Source: a bacterium HR19 (lineage in GTDB: Bacteria; Calescibacteriota; Calescibacteriia; Calescibacteriales; Calescibacteriaceae). Taken from it: 64,000 nucleotides of DNA. A program made the translations under genes and the position numbers. The notes under the pieces are model-generated. The model ran no database searches. It was not told where the DNA came from and saw nothing but the letters and a program-made list of their open reading frames with translations. Each line of letters begins with the position of its first letter. Position 1 is the first letter of the stretch. Where the stretch lies: the NCBI GenBank assembly GCA_002898315.1, contig BEHV01000001.1, forward strand, positions 1 to 64,000. The letters run 5' to 3'. This document shows, piece by piece, positions 43,725 to 51,191 of the stretch.

Positions 43725-45182
43725 ATGAACCTTTGGAAGATAAATTTGAAGATTTTACTACCTTCAATTTTCCTTTTTATCTTCCTCTCTTTCGTTTCAG
43801 CCCAAATTATGGAAGAAAGGAAAGGTGGCTTATCACCCTCGCCCTCCGAAAAATGCACAATAGTGTTCACCCCAAAATCTCTTGAAAACTTGGCAAAATC
43901 CCTTGAAATAAAAAGGAGAGAACTTGAAAAGAAAGAGAAAGAAATCGCAAAACGGGAAGCATATCTCAAAGTCCTTGAAGACGAGCTTTCATCAAAATTT
44001 TCTTCCGCTCTGAAATTCAAAAAACAAATAGAAGAAGTTGAATCTCTCTGTCTGAAAAAAATTGAAGAAGAAAGAGCGAAGTTTGAAGGAGAAAAATCAA
44101 AGATAAACATCTCATTTCAAGAGAAAATATCTGAAATCATATCTCAATACGAAAACAAAATTTCACTGTTAAAAAAAGAATCAGAAGATAAACTGAAAAA
44201 TCTTGAAGTAGCAAAAGCAAAGGAGATAGAAAACATCAAATCTGAGTTTCAGAAGAAAATAACTCAAATTGAATCTGAATGTCAGAACAGAATCCAAAAA
44301 GCTCAAAAAGATTGGTCAGAACAGACCACAAAAACAATATCAGATATAAGAAGGGATTGCGATAGAAGAATTTCAGAAATAGAAAAATCGTATAAAACAA
44401 GAATAGAAGAGCTTAAAAAGAACGAGGAAACATACAAAAAACAAATAGAAGAAGCAAAAAAAAGCGAAGAGAACCTTAAAAACAGCATTCAAAACGAAAT
44501 AGCAAAGGTCAAAAGAGAATACGAAAATCAGATAAAAAACTACGAGAGAAGAATAAGCGAAATATCGGCTGACTACGAGAATAAAATAAAGATTTTAGAA
44601 GAGGGAAAAAGAAAAGAAATCCAAGAACTCAAAAAACTTTTCTCAGATGCCATGACCTCTGTGATACAAAGCTACGAAAACCAGATAAAATCACTTTTAG
44701 AAATTTTGAGACAGAGAGAAACTTCTGAACTACGAGAAGAAAAAAAGCCACATGTTGAGAAAAAATTTGATGAAGAGACGATAAAGAAGATGGCAAAAAT
44801 TGTATCAAGCTCATCTCCAGAAGATGCTGCAAAAATAATATCATCTATGGATGAGAAAGCGGCAGCAAAAGTTCTCGGATACATTGAAGAAAAAAGAGCT
44901 GGAAAAATTCTTTCTCTACTACCACCCGAAAAAGCAAAGAAAATAAATAACTTTATGCTCGGAATAGAAGAGGAAGAAAAAAGCAATCCAGAAAGCAAAA
45001 AGCTTCAAAACCCTCGTTTTCCCCCATTCGGAAGGCAAGGAGGTTACGAAAACATAGAGCCAGAACAGGAAGAAGAAATTATGAATGAAGAAAACGAAGA
45101 AATGAAAAACCCTCTTTTTGATTATCCGCAGGAGATTTCTCCTCAGAACAAGAAACAGAGAGGAAACAGATTGGGAATATGA
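43725..45182 (+). CDS. MotE-like coiled-coil protein with MgtE-N/FliG-like domain
   Basis: The ATG at 43725 with GGAGGG about 6 nt upstream is chosen over 43662, which gives a non-secretory front. About 485 residues: a signal/anchor (KILLPSIFLFIFLSFVSA), a long coiled coil of roughly 300 residues, then SPEDAAKIISSMDEKAAAKVLGYIEEKRAGKILSLLPPEKAKKI, the MgtE-N/MotE repeat that resembles FliG. MotE is a flagellar motor chaperone or stator-associated protein. A long coil is unusual for MotE (normally about 200 residues). The tail is proline- and glutamate-rich. Confidence 0.7.
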   Translation: MNLWKINLKILLPSIFLFIFLSFVSAQIMEERKGGLSPSPSEKCTIVFTPKSLENLAKSLEIKRRELEKKEKEIAKREAYLKVLEDELSSKFSSALKFKKQIEEVESLCLKKIEEERAKFEGEKSKINISFQEKISEIISQYENKISLLKKESEDKLKNLEVAKAKEIENIKSEFQKKITQIESECQNRIQKAQKDWSEQTTKTISDIRRDCDRRISEIEKSYKTRIEELKKNEETYKKQIEEAKKSEENLKNSIQNEIAKVKREYENQIKNYERRISEISADYENKIKILEEGKRKEIQELKKLFSDAMTSVIQSYENQIKSLLEILRQRETSELREEKKPHVEKKFDEETIKKMAKIVSSSSPEDAAKIISSMDEKAAAKVLGYIEEKRAGKILSLLPPEKAKKINNFMLGIEEEEKSNPESKKLQNPRFPPFGRQGGYENIEPEQEEEIMNEENEEMKNPLFDYPQEISPQNKKQRGNRLGI

Positions 45183-45236
45183 TTTTTCAACAATTCTCCC
45201 ATTTTTTTCTCTACTGATTAATTTATAGATTTATAG

Positions 45237-45308
45237 GGCGACGTAGCTCAGAGGTAGAGCAGGGGTCTCATAAGCCCTGTGTCGTGGGTTCGAATCCCAC
45301 CGTCGCCA
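45237..45308 (+). tRNA. tRNA-Met(CAT)
   Basis: Cloverleaf with acceptor GGCGACG/CGTCGCC, D-arm GCTC/GAGC, anticodon loop CTCATAA giving CAT, and T-arm GTGGG-TTCGAAT-CCCAC. Features match elongator Met more than initiator (no C1 mismatch); a tRNA-Ile2 read by lysidine is a less likely alternative. CCA is not encoded. It shares its acceptor stem sequence with tRNA-Cys at 5.2 kb. Confidence 0.93.
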
Positions 45309-45320
45309 CTACGACAAAAA

Positions 45321-45707
45321 TTGAAACTATACTCAATTGAAGAAGCTGAATCACTAATACCAGAACTCAAATCAATACTGAAAGACATAAGAGAGAAGGG
45401 AAAAGAATATACAAAGTGCCTTATTGACTCCGCTCAACTCGTCATAAATTTCAGAAACAACCCATACGATACCGAAGGAGTCCTTGACAGAACAATAAAA
45501 ACAAGAAAAGAACTCCGAGAGCTTTTCAATAACCTTGAAAAATATGGAGTAATCCTGAGAGATATTGATAAAGGAGGTGTAGATTTTCCAGCAGAAGTTG
45601 ATGGTGAGGAAGTAATGCTATGCTGGAGAGCTTTTGAGGAGTCAAAGATAAGCTACTGGCACACAAAAGACGAAGCATGCATGATGAGAAAACCACTCAA
45701 AAGATAG
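45321..45707 (+). CDS. DUF2203 family protein
   Basis: About 128 residues. The open frame passes backwards through the tRNA-Met gene, so the start must lie after it; the TTG at 45321 gives the normal family opening KLYSIEEAESLIPEL. The family signature GVILRDIDKGGVDFPAEVDGEEVMLCWR and ISYWHTKDE end are present. Function unknown. The start is only 12 nt beyond the tRNA, with no Shine-Dalgarno. Confidence 0.85.
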   Translation: MKLYSIEEAESLIPELKSILKDIREKGKEYTKCLIDSAQLVINFRNNPYDTEGVLDRTIKTRKELRELFNNLEKYGVILRDIDKGGVDFPAEVDGEEVMLCWRAFEESKISYWHTKDEACMMRKPLKR

Positions 45708-45755
45708 AATTTTTCACACGACCTTTGAAAGTTGAGCACAAAATTTGCATTTAAC

Positions 45756-47438
45756 ATGAGAGCAGAGAAGATATTTATCGTAGGAGCGCCGGGAGCGGGA
45801 AAGACAACCGCTGCAAAAGAACTCGCAAAAAAAATCAATTCAGAATTCATAGATACAGATGAACTAATAGAAAAACAAGAAGGGAAAACAATCCCAGAAA
45901 TCTTTGAAGAAAAAGGAGAAAAATATTTCAGAAACCTTGAAAATCAAGTAATTCAAAGAATCGTAGATTTACCAGAAAAAGAAAAAATCGTGGTATCACT
46001 CGGAGGTGGAGCGATAACCAATCCCGAAAACCTCCATAAAATAAGAGAAAAAGGAATAGTAATATGCCTTTACGCAGAACCAGAAGAAATATTAAAAAGA
46101 ATCCCAAAAAACTCAAGACCACTTCTCAAAGGAGATAATCCCCTTGAAAAAATCAAAAAAATCCTTGAAGAAAGAGAAAAATGGTACAGAATATCAGATT
46201 TTTACATTGACACAACAAACATACCAAAAGAAGAAACGATAAAGCAAATTATAGATTTCCTGAAGATTGCCGAAAAGCTACACTTTTCAAGGGTTAACCT
46301 TGCGGAAAGGTCTTATGATGTGATTGTAGGAGAAAACTTATTCCAAGATGAAAATCTGAGGGAATTTCTCAAAAGAAAACTGAAGAACACGCTCAAAAGC
46401 GCAAAAAAAACCTTTTTGATAACAACAAGCCCAATAAAAGAAGTGCCATACGGAGAGGAAAACCTCGGAAAAGTTGTCAGCAGATTTCTCTCCGAAAACT
46501 TTGAACTTTACAGTGTAAATCTGCCGGATGGAGAAAACACAAAAGATGCCTTCTATGCGATATTTCTCTGGAACTTCCTTGCAGATAAAGACATCAAAAA
46601 GAACGATTTTTTGTCAATCCTTGGTGGCGGAGTTCTGGGAGACCTCGGCGGATTCGTCGCTGCAACATACCTCAGAGGAATAAGCTACATAAATATACCC
46701 ACAACACTGCTCGCGCAGGTTGACTCATCTATTGGTGGTAAAACAGGAATAAACACTTCACTCGCAAAAAACATGGTTGGAATCATTCATCAGCCCGCCA
46801 TAGTTATATCAGATATAAGCATACTGAAAACTCTTCCCGAAGAAGATTTCCTTTCGGGACTCGGAGAAGTCATGAAATATGCTGTTTCACTTGAAAAAGA
46901 ACTTCTTGAATTTCTTATATCAAAAAGAAAAGAAATTTTTGAGAGGGATTTGCAAACCTTAAAGCATATTGTTTCCAGATGTGCGGATATAAAAGCAAAG
47001 ATAGTATCAGAAGATGAAAAGGAAGAGAAGAAAACGCGTATGCTTCTCAACTTCGGACATACAATCGGACACGCATTAGAATCGGCTCTGAATTTCTCAA
47101 TACCTCACGGATTTGCAGTATCTATTGGAATACTTGCTGAGACAAAAATCAGCGACATCATAATGTCTAAAAACCTGTTCCCTCAGTGCCTTGAGATATT
47201 CAGACAATTTTTCAATGAAAAAACTCAAGTCATTCTGAAAAGATTAGAAAACATCAACACTGAAAAATTTTTCAGCTCCATGAAACTTGATAAGAAAACA
47301 AGAGGAGACGAAATAAATTTCACACTTCTTGAAGAGTTTGGCAAATCAAAAATTGAGAAGATAAAAATAGAGGATTTTGAATCAGTTGTAAGGTCTGTTC
47401 TCGGAGAGGTCTTGAAAAATCTTTCCTCCATAGCATAG
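45756..47438 (+). CDS. aroKB: Fused shikimate kinase / 3-dehydroquinate synthase
   Basis: 560 residues from the ATG at 45756 (a TTG at 45732 is an alternative). The first 165 residues are shikimate kinase: GAPGAGKTT P-loop, DTDELIE, LGGGA and the R in SRPLLKG. The rest is dehydroquinate synthase: GGGVLGDLGGFVAATYLRG, PTTLLAQVDSSIGGKTGIN and FGHTIGHALESAL. It catalyses steps 2 and 5 of the shikimate pathway. Such AroK-AroB fusions exist in a few lineages including Thermotoga. Confidence 0.95.
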   Translation: MRAEKIFIVGAPGAGKTTAAKELAKKINSEFIDTDELIEKQEGKTIPEIFEEKGEKYFRNLENQVIQRIVDLPEKEKIVVSLGGGAITNPENLHKIREKGIVICLYAEPEEILKRIPKNSRPLLKGDNPLEKIKKILEEREKWYRISDFYIDTTNIPKEETIKQIIDFLKIAEKLHFSRVNLAERSYDVIVGENLFQDENLREFLKRKLKNTLKSAKKTFLITTSPIKEVPYGEENLGKVVSRFLSENFELYSVNLPDGENTKDAFYAIFLWNFLADKDIKKNDFLSILGGGVLGDLGGFVAATYLRGISYINIPTTLLAQVDSSIGGKTGINTSLAKNMVGIIHQPAIVISDISILKTLPEEDFLSGLGEVMKYAVSLEKELLEFLISKRKEIFERDLQTLKHIVSRCADIKAKIVSEDEKEEKKTRMLLNFGHTIGHALESALNFSIPHGFAVSIGILAETKISDIIMSKNLFPQCLEIFRQFFNEKTQVILKRLENINTEKFFSSMKLDKKTRGDEINFTLLEEFGKSKIEKIKIEDFESVVRSVLGEVLKNLSSIA

Positions 47439-47500
47439 CTTTTTATCTTAAAAATCTTTCACATCAAAAATTTTCAATTTTCAACAAAATTTCAGAAAAA

Positions 47501-47518
47501 ACATTAATATTTTAATGT
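47501..47518. promoter_or_regulatory. AT-rich inverted repeat upstream of diiron protein gene
   Basis: Arms ACATTAA and TTAATGT flank a TATT centre, 51 bp before the start at 47569 and 8 bp before the CTACC operator. It overlaps the probable promoter of the diiron gene. A regulator site or simple promoter AT-richness cannot be separated. Confidence 0.35.
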
Positions 47519-47525
47519 GTTTATA

Positions 47526-47543
47526 ACCTACCGTATGGTAGGT
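47526..47543. promoter_or_regulatory. Palindromic operator-like site
   Basis: Perfect 7-bp arms ACCTACC and GGTAGGT around GTAT, 26 bp before the ATG at 47569, so binding would block initiation or elongation. It shares the CTACC-N4-GGTAG core with the site at 12001-12020, implying a common dimeric repressor. Confidence 0.6.
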
Positions 47544-47568
47544 ATAAATTGAAAAGGAGGAAAAAGAT

Positions 47569-48573
47569 ATGGAGAACAGAGTAAAAAGAGAAAAAATCAA
47601 AGTTTTAAATAAAGAAACAGAGATTTCAGCGATAAAAACTTTATACGACACAATATGGGTCTATTCATACGAATCGGAAATAGAAAAACTTCTTGACCTC
47701 TACGAAAAGGCGAAAAAAGAGCAGTGGAACGCATCACAAGATATAGATTGGTCAATAGAAATTGACACAGAAAAAATGGCTTTAACATCTCAACTTCCTC
47801 CGCTGCTTTTCCAAGAAATATGGGAAAAACTCAGCGAAAAAGAGAAAATAAACCTTGCAACATCGCAGATAAGCTGGATAATGTCTCAAATACTGCACGG
47901 CGAACAGGGAGCGCTCCTCGTCGCAAGCCAGCTCGTCACCTGCGCTCCACTTTACGACGAAAAACTCGTCGCTTCAACACAAGTGATAGACGAAGCAAGA
48001 CACGTAGAGGTCTTCCACAGATACCTAACACAAAAAATGGAAAAAGAATTCCCAATCTCACCTCACCTTGAATCGCTTATCAGAAACATACTCTCTGAAT
48101 CAAGATGGTATTTCAAGTTCGTCGGAATGCAAATACTCGTTGAAGGACTGGCGATGGGAATATTCGGAACACTTGAACAATTCGGAGAAGAACCACTTGG
48201 AGTTCAAATAGTGAGATATGTTATGAAAGATGAAGCGAGACATGTTGCGTTTGGCGTGCTATCTCTGAAAGAACACATAAATGACCTTCCTGAAAAAGAA
48301 AAGAGAGAACTGGTAGAATTTGCATACGAAGGTTGCGTCGCACTCCGAAACAGAATAACCGATATGTCTATGGTCTGGGAAGATGTTGGCTTGCCAACTC
48401 ATCAAATGCAAGAGACCGTTGAAAAGTCCCCAATATTCCAAGAATTCCTTATCCTTATGTTCTCGCGAGTCGTCCCTAACCTCAAAAAACTTGGACTCCT
48501 GCCCGACTATATAAGACCCAGATACGAAGAACTCGGAATACTCAAATTTGAAAATCTTGAAATCCCCTTCTGA
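47569..48573 (+). CDS. Ferritin-like diiron (R2-like/AurF-like) oxygenase-type protein
   Basis: 334-residue helical protein with two ExxH-type iron sites. ILHGEQGA and VIDEARHVEVF lie in the first pair of helices and ILVEGLAMGIFG and MKDEARHVAFG in the second. This is the pattern of non-heme diiron proteins such as AurF-like N-oxygenases, fatty acid hydroxylase relatives and R2-like proteins. AAAGGAGG lies 8 nt before the ATG. A palindrome shared with the desaturase-like gene precedes it. Substrate unknown; lipid modification is an inference from the shared site. Confidence 0.8.
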   Translation: MENRVKREKIKVLNKETEISAIKTLYDTIWVYSYESEIEKLLDLYEKAKKEQWNASQDIDWSIEIDTEKMALTSQLPPLLFQEIWEKLSEKEKINLATSQISWIMSQILHGEQGALLVASQLVTCAPLYDEKLVASTQVIDEARHVEVFHRYLTQKMEKEFPISPHLESLIRNILSESRWYFKFVGMQILVEGLAMGIFGTLEQFGEEPLGVQIVRYVMKDEARHVAFGVLSLKEHINDLPEKEKRELVEFAYEGCVALRNRITDMSMVWEDVGLPTHQMQETVEKSPIFQEFLILMFSRVVPNLKKLGLLPDYIRPRYEELGILKFENLEIPF

Positions 48574-48592
48574 AAACTCAAAATGTGATTAT

Positions 48593-49273
48593 ATGAAAAT
48601 AAGAAAGGAATTCCTTCTGCCCGGGTCAATTACAATCTCCATAACTATGATTTCTCTTCTGCTTACAAAAAACATTTTGGTGGCAATACCATTTTTGGTT
48701 TTACTCATCTTCCTCCTTAACTTCTTCAGAGACCCAGAAAGAATTCCCGAAGAACAATCGGAAAACTCCTTGATCTCACCAGCAGACGGAAATGTCTTTA
48801 TAAAAGATGAAATTGAAATAGATAAAACAGAGATAAAAGAGCTTTTCCCGCAAATTTCAGAAAAAAAGATGAAAAGAATCGCAATATTTATGAGCCCTTT
48901 TGATGTCCACGTAAACAGAGCTCCATGCGACGCAGAAATACTTGGAATAGAGAAAAAAGAAGGCGGATTTGAAAGAGCTTTTCTTGAAAAATCTGAAAAA
49001 AACTCACGCGTCCTCTGGTGGTTAAAAACAAACGAAGGTAAAGACATATTGCTGATACAAATTGCAGGAGCAATAGCGAGAAGAATCTCCACCTTCAAAA
49101 AAAAAGGTGATTTTGTAAAAAAGGGCGAGAGAATAGGAATGATTTACCTCGGCTCACGAGTTGATATGCTCATACCAGAAGATTGGAATTTTTCTGTATC
49201 GGTCGGAGATAAGGTTTTAGCAGGAAAAACAAAAGTAGGAGAAAAAAACTCAGACAAAAAAGAGAATACCTAA
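48593..49273 (+). CDS. psd: Phosphatidylserine decarboxylase-like protein
   Basis: 226 residues of short type: N-terminal membrane helices, FFRDPERIPE, LISPADGNVF, MSPFDVHVNRAP and the IGMIYLGSRVDMLIPE segment whose Gly-Ser is the self-cleavage site making the pyruvoyl group. It makes phosphatidylethanolamine at the inner membrane. The ATG at 48593 is preferred to 48548, which lies inside the preceding gene. It follows that gene by 20 bp and may be cotranscribed. Confidence 0.9.
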   Translation: MKIRKEFLLPGSITISITMISLLLTKNILVAIPFLVLLIFLLNFFRDPERIPEEQSENSLISPADGNVFIKDEIEIDKTEIKELFPQISEKKMKRIAIFMSPFDVHVNRAPCDAEILGIEKKEGGFERAFLEKSEKNSRVLWWLKTNEGKDILLIQIAGAIARRISTFKKKGDFVKKGERIGMIYLGSRVDMLIPEDWNFSVSVGDKVLAGKTKVGEKNSDKKENT

Positions 49274-49284
49274 ACTGATTTTTT

Positions 49285-50370
49285 TCATTCAGGACAGGAA
49301 ACCGGAACACTTTCTGGTTCTGGCTGATATTTTTTTATCTTCAAATCAGTTATTTTAGATCTAGAAGGTATTAAAAATCTTGTGGTGCGGTCTTTAACTT
49401 CTTTCTCCTCTACTACACCATTATCTATTTTTAGCTCTGCAAAACCTTTCCAGCAATTTCCTTCACCATCACACCCCAAAACATCAATCTGGGGAGAATC
49501 ATATTGAGCTGACTTACAAAAATAAAGCTTACCAGAAATAGATAGCTCAACATCATAAATCATTTCAGAGTAGAAGGAAGTTTTTCTTTGTATAAAACCA
49601 CCACCGCCAGAATCATAAAGAATATTGTACAAAGAGAAATTATTTCTGCCGATTTTTACAACCTTTACTGTAAGTTCATTCTGAAATGCTTCACTTCCAT
49701 CATTTGCATAAACAGAAACTGTGTAATCTAAAAGAGAATTCCCGGAAACTTGAATGGGTTCTCTGTAAGAGAACTCATCCGCGGAACAAATTATGTGGGT
49801 GCTTTGTTGAGGACAGATGTAAAACCTTGGGATAAGAGCATACTGACCGCACGAGCCGAATAAACAAAATTCTCCCCCACTCACAGCCTGCTGAGCTTCA
49901 AAAATAAATATAAAAGGAGAAATACCGGCTGTAACAACAAAGAAGTACTCATCTTCCAGACCTCGCTTCAAAATTTCTGCACCTTCACAAACCATATTAT
50001 CAATATCGCAATAGAATATCACAAAGTCAAAGTCAGGTGAATCTATCTTGATAACATATCCTTCCCATTTTTCTGGGATTTCATATTCGGTATCATGTAT
50101 GGTTATTTTAGAGACCTTCTGAGGAGAGTGGACTACAATTCTTTTATCTTCACTGAAAAACCAAAATTCTTTTTCATATTCTACCCTCTGGACAGAATAG
50201 TTTTTTATGTAGTTGAGGAGAGAAACGCTTCCCTGTCCAAATGGAGCCAAGAAATCTTCCTCAGACAAAACTTTTTTCTCCACTCTCTTACAGGAAAATA
50301 GAGAAAATGAGAACAATAAATAAAGATAGAAGATAAAGGTGGATTTATTCCGGGATTTTCTTTTATTCAT
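49285..50370 (-). CDS. Large lipoprotein of unknown function
   Basis: 361 residues: a basic start, hydrophobic signal and lipobox FSLFSC, then a beta-rich mature part with several cysteines (FCLFGSCGQYALIPRFYICPQQ, IICSADEF, FCKSAQYD, LGCDGEGNCW), enough for disulphides in the periplasm or on the surface. No family is recognised. The stop lies near the end of psd (convergent). It is 10 bp from cheW on the same strand, downstream of it. Confidence 0.75.
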   Translation of the reverse strand: MNKRKSRNKSTFIFYLYLLFSFSLFSCKRVEKKVLSEEDFLAPFGQGSVSLLNYIKNYSVQRVEYEKEFWFFSEDKRIVVHSPQKVSKITIHDTEYEIPEKWEGYVIKIDSPDFDFVIFYCDIDNMVCEGAEILKRGLEDEYFFVVTAGISPFIFIFEAQQAVSGGEFCLFGSCGQYALIPRFYICPQQSTHIICSADEFSYREPIQVSGNSLLDYTVSVYANDGSEAFQNELTVKVVKIGRNNFSLYNILYDSGGGGFIQRKTSFYSEMIYDVELSISGKLYFCKSAQYDSPQIDVLGCDGEGNCWKGFAELKIDNGVVEEKEVKDRTTRFLIPSRSKITDLKIKKYQPEPESVPVSCPE

Positions 50371-50379
50371 ATCTGAAAT

Positions 50380-51135
50380 TCAAAAGTAAGTGAGAAGCGA
50401 TTCACGCAAAATTTCTCTTATATCTATCACAACTATCGGATTATCATCTTTTCTCAGTATTCCTCTTGCATACTTTGAGCCGGAGAATTTTATTGAGGAG
50501 ATCGGTTCAAGCTCGTCAACATAGTATAAAGATACCTCACTTACATCATCTACAAGCACACCCGCATGAATACCCTCCTCTTCATCTTCAACAACAAGAA
50601 TCTTACTTTTTTTTCCTATATCCACATCTTCCATGCCAAAGAACCTTCTCAAAGATATAACTGGGAATATCTTTCCTCTGAGGTTCATTATACCAAGAAT
50701 ATGGTAATGTATGTTAGGAACTGGCGTGATTTTCACTATTCTGACGACTTCTCTGATATTTTCTACATCAACTCCATAGAACTCATTGCCGAGTTTGAAG
50801 TTAAGCATGTATGAAGCTTTTTTTGCTGTTGCCGTTTCGGTTTTCTTCTTCAAATCTTTTGGTTTTTCTCTTTCTGCTCTCTCTCCTTTCAGATGAGGTT
50901 CAGGAGGAGCAGCAGGCGGATACTGATAATAAGGATATGGATATGGCGGGAAAGGTATCTGAGGCACCACCTGAGGAGTTACGATAGGTATTTGCTGTTG
51001 AGGTTGTTGCTGTGGCTGTATCTGTTGATTTTGAAGCGGGACCTGCGGTTCTCCCTCGGGCGGTTTTGTCCATATGCTCTCTTCAACGATCTCTCCTTCC
51101 AAATCTTCAAACGGGTCTTTTCCGTAAATATCCAT
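50380..51135 (-). CDS. cheW: CheW-like chemotaxis coupling protein with proline-rich N-terminus
   Basis: The ATG at 51135 is preferred to an adjacent TTG. 251 residues; the last 145 are a CheW domain (LNFKLGNEFYGVDVENIREVV, NIHYHILGIMNLRGKIFPVISLRRFF, VLVDDVSEVSLYY). The first 105 residues are glutamine- and proline-rich (QPQQQPQQQ, IPFPPYPYPYYQYPP) and look disordered, which CheW normally lacks. TATATT ends 8 nt upstream. It follows cheA by 57 bp. Confidence 0.9.
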   Translation of the reverse strand: MDIYGKDPFEDLEGEIVEESIWTKPPEGEPQVPLQNQQIQPQQQPQQQIPIVTPQVVPQIPFPPYPYPYYQYPPAAPPEPHLKGERAEREKPKDLKKKTETATAKKASYMLNFKLGNEFYGVDVENIREVVRIVKITPVPNIHYHILGIMNLRGKIFPVISLRRFFGMEDVDIGKKSKILVVEDEEEGIHAGVLVDDVSEVSLYYVDELEPISSIKFSGSKYARGILRKDDNPIVVIDIREILRESLLTYF

Positions 51136-51143
51136 CAAAAATA

Positions 51144-51149
51144 AATATA
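51144..51149 (-). promoter_or_regulatory. -10-like box before cheW
   Basis: TATATT on the minus strand, 8 nt before the cheW ATG, without a Shine-Dalgarno. Confidence 0.45.
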
Positions 51150-51191
51150 ATAAATCTTCGTTAAAATAAGCTATTTTTTAACTATTTGAAA

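Noticed and set aside
5213-45307. Identical tRNA acceptor stems as attachment sites of an integrated element
   Set aside because: The shared sequence is only 7 bp and the tRNA bodies differ; no integrase gene was seen.
45237-45320. Coding start of DUF2203 inside the tRNA
   Set aside because: The frame is open through tRNA-Met, but a GTG start there would translate tRNA sequence; family alignment begins at 45321.
49274-49300. Possible terminator hairpin CTGA...TCAG between psd and the lipoprotein gene
   Set aside because: The stem is only 4 bp with a T-rich loop, too weak to call.
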